A stretch of 64,000 nucleotides of DNA. It comes from Pogonophryne albipinna. Its lineage: Eukaryota > Chordata > Actinopteri > Perciformes > Artedidraconidae. The notes below the pieces were generated by a model that was not told the origin of the DNA, searched no databases, and worked only from the letters and a program-made list of their open reading frames with translations. Location: assembly GCA_028583405.1 (NCBI GenBank), contig CM053261.1:16360783-16424782 (forward strand), in the 5' to 3' direction. This document shows positions 11,582 to 64,000 of the stretch, piece by piece (position 1 is the first letter of the stretch; each line of letters starts with the position of its first letter). The position numbers and the translations under genes are program-made.

Positions 11582-12065
11582 TCCCACACAAACATACTCC
11601 TTGTCCCACATTTGGTTTGTTGGGACCTGGTCACCCTACACGAGGCATATTATGTGCAGAATCCCTCTCGCTTTCAGGTGGTTTTGATTGACGTTTAAGG
11701 AAAAAACGATCAAATTTTCACTTTGCTGTTTGCAAATAATTTGGCGCTCTAGCTCACAGGAAGTCACTCAAGTGTCACAAAGTAATTTAGCCTATGGATA
11801 GGTCAAAAATCTAATGGGTGCTGGCCATTGGCCTAATCATATCACCTGTGTTGGCTTTATGTTTTTGGTCAAAAATGTGTTTGTTTCACATTTGCATTGA
11901 TGTAATCAATAATTTTTTCTAATTTAATTTTGTATTTAATTAATAATAAAAAAAAAAAAAAAAAACACATACTTCTTGGGGGCGCTTAGGGGGTGCTTTG
12001 GCAATCCTGGGGGGGGGGCCTTACTATAGTTACTACCCCAGTTGCTAAACTGTAATGGAAACGCA

Positions 12066-14838
12066 GCATAAAGTGATCCTGGCCTAACAAGACCTAACAA
12101 GGCCTAACCTAAGCCGAGTGAGGCCCTGCAGTGGGAAAGTGCCGTTTGTCTGTACTTTTATGTATTTATGTAACTCTTGGTGCTGTTCTCATGCTGTGAA
12201 CGAGTTTCCCGCCGGCTGTGACCTAATCCTAAAACCACTGAACCTAACGACCTTCAAGCGTAACCGTGGTAATCTGTCATATTAATGAGCTCCGTGTCAC
12301 TAGGGGCAACCAGTACTTAGTACAGAGCCACCTCAGCAAACTAGTCTCCAGCGCCCTACTTTTTACACTTCTGACGCTGATCTGGGTGTGACCTCTGCCT
12401 CTGGAGCCACGCTGTCACACAATCTCACCTAGACCTTGAAGAAAAGGTACCAGCCGGTAAAAAATAAATAAACTACCCATCCCAGAAGCGCCTGTCCCAT
12501 CCGTCTCCCTGCGGTCACCTGAAACGGGAGCCCATGGTAAGTTGACCCCCACACCATGATGGAAGAAGGAGGGCCATGTCACTTTGTGAAAAGCTCCCCT
12601 TGACCATCTGGCTGTGGATAATGGAATTGGAAGCAGGTGAGCGTTGGTGCAGAGAGAGAAAGAGTCCGGATAATTTGTCCTGGAGCAAGCAGCCTCACTG
12701 TAACCTACTAACGACCCCTCGTTGAAAATGGGCCATTCTTTGCATCAAATTGCATCCATTACATTGTCCTTGAGAATAAGAGAATTTCAGGCATGAAAAT
12801 CGATACAATAGAGACGAAAAGCATGAAATTCTCCTAGGAAGTGGGAGCTCCAGCGAAACAGTGGGGGCCATTGTGCCATAAACTTTTCCCCCCCGAAGTG
12901 GTTTCATGCCTATGTTTCAGCTGCCTCTGCAACCATGACCACAACAGGAAACAATGAAACATGAGAAACACACTGTTAAAGTTGATTGTTATTCTATGAT
13001 ATAAATTTAAAGAGGATGTGACTGCTGGTCTTTAGGAGTTTTTCATTTGAGTTGTTGCAGATTAAATCAAGCACTGTAGCTGAACAAACTGTAAGCCAAG
13101 GAAGCACTGATGAAGTTCATACAGTATCAGTCAACATGTCAATATTTTCCAGATTATGGAAAAATTAAACAGTAACTATCTCCATCCCACAACTGGAGCT
13201 GCTGCTGTAAAAAGGAAGGGCAAATTAAAAAACAATTTCTGCTACACACAAGGACTTTCCTGTAATTGTACCTTCCTATCGTAAGATATAAGACAGTTTA
13301 ACATCCTTGGGAACCTTCATGAACATTAAGTGATGAGAACATCAACCTGGTTGAATCAAATTAAAGACTTTGGCAAGTGTTCGATGATGAGATCAATACC
13401 ATGATTAGCCAACTCTGAACCCTGACGTTATCTGTGTCAATCCAACAATTAGTATCATCTTTAGACTTCATGCACAGTCAAATATATTCACCCTTTATGT
13501 CTATATTCTTTCCGTAATGGTATGGTATTTCCCTTTTCTAAATAACCACAGGACACTTCATTTGATTTCATATTTTTATTTAAACTCCTATTTCCAAAGT
13601 AATATTCGCCACAAAAATGACAGCTGTTGTCATATTATATGTAATAATATAAAGCCAGAATCAAAGTATAGTACCACCGTTTTTTCTCTCATTGGTAGGG
13701 GGGGGGGGGCTTCATATATAAAAAAAACAATATCCATGAAAAATAAATAATTTAATACAAAGTCTCCAGTCAAAGATGCAAATAAAGTGACAAATCAAAA
13801 AGCCAAGTGTAATTATGCACAAAGGACAGGATGTTGAATAACTTTGTCCTATTTTAGGTTGTTGCTTTGGTAACCATCAGGAAGAAATGGAAACAACAAA
13901 GTCAGGGTAAAGTCAAATAAACGAACTGGAAGCAACAATGAAATCACATGAATCGGCGTCCTGCGGACCGCTCATGTTATCCTAAACCTAAAAAACAGTG
14001 ATAAGTATTATGATATTCAAAGGGGATTATGGGGGGAGGGCCACCAAGAAACACTGGTGGGCTCTAATCTGGAAGCCATGCATGTTATAAAAAAACGCCA
14101 GGCTTTCTGAAGGGGATCACTTTCTCGCTTTCTATGACCTTTTTCTAAAATGTATTTTACAAACAAACGTATTTTACAAACAATCATATTTTATACAAAC
14201 CCATTGTATCTGTATCCAGAGAACAATGTTGGTCAAAATAAAACGGTAATAATGAGAAACTCAATATTACATAAGTTATTCATAAACGTGTGTTGTATGA
14301 TTTCCAAGCCTTGAATATGAAGTGGATGTCTTAGCATTCAGTGCAGCGGGTAAAAGAACCAGAGCAGTGTAACACTTAGGTGCATGTGTTTGAATTGACC
14401 TTTTCTTAAGCAAGAAAAAAACCGTTGGATTATCCCTCGCCAGTGTCCTGAGCTCCTCACAATAACCAAGTGTTTTACAGAAGTAACTCAGCATGTGTTG
14501 CAGAAACAAGTGATGCTGCTCAGGTGTTGAATATATAATCCCTACAGCCCTGACTGTATATAATTTGGCTCGACTGCGTTAACAGTTAACCAGTGCAGAT
14601 GAAGCTTCACAGTGTAGAAGCAGAGGACTTATTATGATATGATGGAGAAAGAGGTTGTGCTGCATAAAAAGAAACACCAGTCTGTACAAGGTCGAGGCAC
14701 TTTCAAAGCAGCGTGCACATACTATAAAGGGCAATGCGCGCACACCCACCCAAATAAACACACACATGCCTTCAGTCTTTCTTTTTTTTCTTATATTGAC
14801 TGGAGATGAAGACACACGCACATCTGCTTCGTTGTTTT
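12066..14838. other. dym 3' flank / 3' UTR
   Basis: No other gene was recognised. The part nearest 14838 is presumably dym 3' UTR. Short homopolymers occur (G run near 13700). The leftmost part borders the transposon island. Confidence 0.5.
13575..13757 (-). terminator. Candidate dym poly(A) signals
   Basis: Reading minus strand downstream of the stop, the first ATTAAA is at 13757-13752 and the first AATAAA at 13580-13575, implying a 3' UTR of about 1.1-1.3 kb. A TATAAA variant occurs near 14190. No transcript data, so the true end is uncertain. Confidence 0.3.
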
Positions 14839-62446
<47,608 letters not shown>

Positions 62447-62452
62447 CGCTCT

Positions 62453-62506
62453 CTACTGGCTCCACTCAGCCAGACTCACCACTCTTCTTGCTTCTTCACC
62501 AGGCAT
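62453..62506 (-). other. 17-codon upstream ORF in dym 5' UTR
   Basis: In exon 2 an ATG at 62506 opens a frame of 17 codons, starting MPGEEARRVV and ending at TAG 62455-62453, six bases before the main ATG. The uATG has weak context (C at -3, C at +4), so leaky scanning or reinitiation is plausible. Whether it is translated is unknown. Confidence 0.5.
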
Positions 62507-62956
62507 ATGCCAATTCCTGGGGTAAAGAAAATACTTTAGTTATTGATGCCATCAAAAATAATGAACAACTTTACTACAGACGAACTATGTATGTCTAAGC
62601 CACTGCACAGGATGTTAGACTAATACTTAATGTGGAGCCTGCCCTGATATTCAAACAACACATTATCCATCTATGTAAAATCAAGAAAGCAAAATCATCC
62701 ATCCTCACATTCATAAATTAAGTACATTCATTTAAAAGAGAGGTCAGGTTCAATACAGGATGCAACATAGGAACCAGGACATGTGTTGTGTGTGATGACA
62801 CACCTTTAGCACACAGGTGTAGCCAGCGAGAGAACATTTAACCAGTACATTGATAACATTATAAGAAGTTGAACACAATTGTGGTAAACCAAAGAGATGG
62901 TACATTTGTACCTAGTAATAGTCATATAACAGGCACAGAACTTAAGACTTACTTCA

Positions 62957-63009
62957 TTGCCACATCTACACTGTAGCTACTGTTCACATGACAATAAAGC
63001 CTTGAATCT
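62957..63009 (-). repeat. 53-bp inverted repeat, right arm
   Basis: Reverse complement starts agattcaaggctttattg. Together with the left arm it brackets dym exon 2. Confidence 0.85.
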
Positions 63010-63396
63010 GAGCTGTGCTGAGACAAACATGCTATTTGCTTATGAACTCCTTGTTGTCTACTAGTGCTAGCTAACAGAAAATTGAGACTTTGCCAGATCA
63101 CCAGCGAGTTTCCAAATGTAGTGTCAGTGTGATATCTCAAGCATCTCCAGTTGCATCTGCTCCTTTAGTTAAGCAACTTCATGACGTTAGCTTGCTCATC
63201 CTGTTTCCAGTGCAAGAAATAGTCTTGGCAAATGCGAGTGTATACACGGTGTAGTGACAGTCACACGTCCGATTAACCCATAGCTTGATAAGTTACTGAT
63301 TCACGAGCATGTCCTGTTAACTATTGGCGTTTTATTACTCAGTGTCCAGAGAGTAGCTAACATTCATGGCTTGTTTTCCATCAGCTGACCGCTTAC

Positions 63397-63600
63397 CTGT
63401 CAGAAATGCTTCTCGTAGTTACCGCGGCTCTCTCTACTCCCAGGACCGTTAAAAGGCGACGGTTGCTTCCCCAAATGAAGAGCTTTGTCCAATTTTGATA
63501 GTCAAGTGTAATTTCAGTGCGCAAATACTTGAAACTGTAGCTAAATTGCGACAATTAAGTTTACTCTACATACTCATTTCCACCATGTTTTCCACGTCGT
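63397..63600 (-). other. dym: dym exon 1, non-coding 5' UTR (upstream limit approximate)
   Basis: A consensus donor GACAG|GTAAGC lies at 63397/63396, and the sequence upstream is the most CpG-containing part of this end of the window. Vertebrate DYM has a non-coding first exon spliced to the ATG exon, which fits. The transcription start cannot be read; 63600 is an estimate. Confidence 0.6.
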
Positions 63601-63650
63601 CACCCCTTGCGTAATGACATGTTATTACGTCGGTGACGTAGCACATAGAA
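63590..63650 (-). promoter_or_regulatory. Candidate dym promoter with CRE-like sites
   Basis: Just upstream of exon 1 lie several ACGTC/TGACG cores: cacgtcgtcacc at 63594-63605, ttacgtcgg from 63625 and tgacgtag at 63634-63641. There is also a near-perfect 20-bp dyad (cgtaat ... attacg) at 63610-63629. No TATA box is evident. The assignment rests on position and motif clustering only. Confidence 0.45.
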
Positions 63651-64000
63651 ATAGGGCAAACAGATCTGCCTGATCTAAACTTAGATTTTCTATGTATATT
63701 TTCTAACCCCTTCTGAAGTGTACACTTAACACAGGCTAGTATCATATTTATAATGGCTGAATATAATCAATATGAAGATCCATGCACATTTTAGATGATA
63801 AATGTCAGCAAACTTGTGTGGGTTCAAAAAATAATCATATTTTAAAAATAATGTCCTTTTTTCCCTTGATTAAGCTCAGTTTGCCTCAACAAAAGTTGAG
63901 AACAAATATTACACGCACAGGATGTATTAATGTGTGATGTATAAAGGTGTGTGTGTGTGTATTCATTTATTTTCTTAGTTTTATCTGACATCTTACAGTT
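63651..64000. other. Upstream flank of dym
   Basis: AT-rich, with a (GT)7 near 63947. No exon recognised on either strand. Confidence 0.4.

Overview
The window is vertebrate nuclear DNA, almost certainly from a teleost fish. It is AT-rich and intron-dominated, with very long (TG)n arrays, fish-type LINE tails, hAT and TTAA-target DNA transposons, and one protein-coding gene with GT-AG introns. No operon-like gene layout, CRISPR array, rRNA or tRNA was recognised.

The gene is dym (dymeclin, the Dyggve-Melchior-Clausen protein), complete and on the minus strand. I assembled one non-coding 5' exon (about 63397-63600) and 16 coding exons between the ATG at 62446-62444 and the stop at 14841-14839. 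All introns are GT-AG, all junction phases agree, and the joined CDS is 2010 nt (669 codons plus stop), which to my recollection is the length of human dymeclin. Exon boundaries, exon order and peptide matches make this call secure. Dymeclin is a cytosolic/peripheral Golgi protein needed for Golgi organisation and vesicle traffic, and in mammals for skeletal development.

Layout, left to right. 1-3410 is AT-rich non-coding DNA with one old repeat. 3411-12065 is a dense island of nested DNA transposons and relics: a 36-bp-TIR element at 3411-5204, a frameshifted transposase fragment at 5383-5540, a hAT transposase scrap near 6011, a TTAA-flanked element at 6831-9288, and a hAT element at 9720-10927 with an 8-bp target duplication. 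12066-14838 is the 3' flank or 3' UTR of dym. 14839-62446 is the dym coding span. Its introns hold six long (TG)n arrays, three LINE fragments (24506-25399 plus strand; 35060-35828 L2-like, plus strand; 47105-47535 minus strand), a 9-bp minisatellite and a hAT MITE with intact target duplications. 62447-63650 is the 5' UTR and promoter with CRE-like sites. 63651-64000 shows nothing recognisable.

I found no undescribed multi-gene system. The points most worth a second look concern how simple repeats and inverted repeats sit against dym splice sites: a (CA)75 tract 18 nt into an intron, a 16-C acceptor tract, and inverted repeats around the first coding exon. The TE structures with readable boundaries also merit checking.
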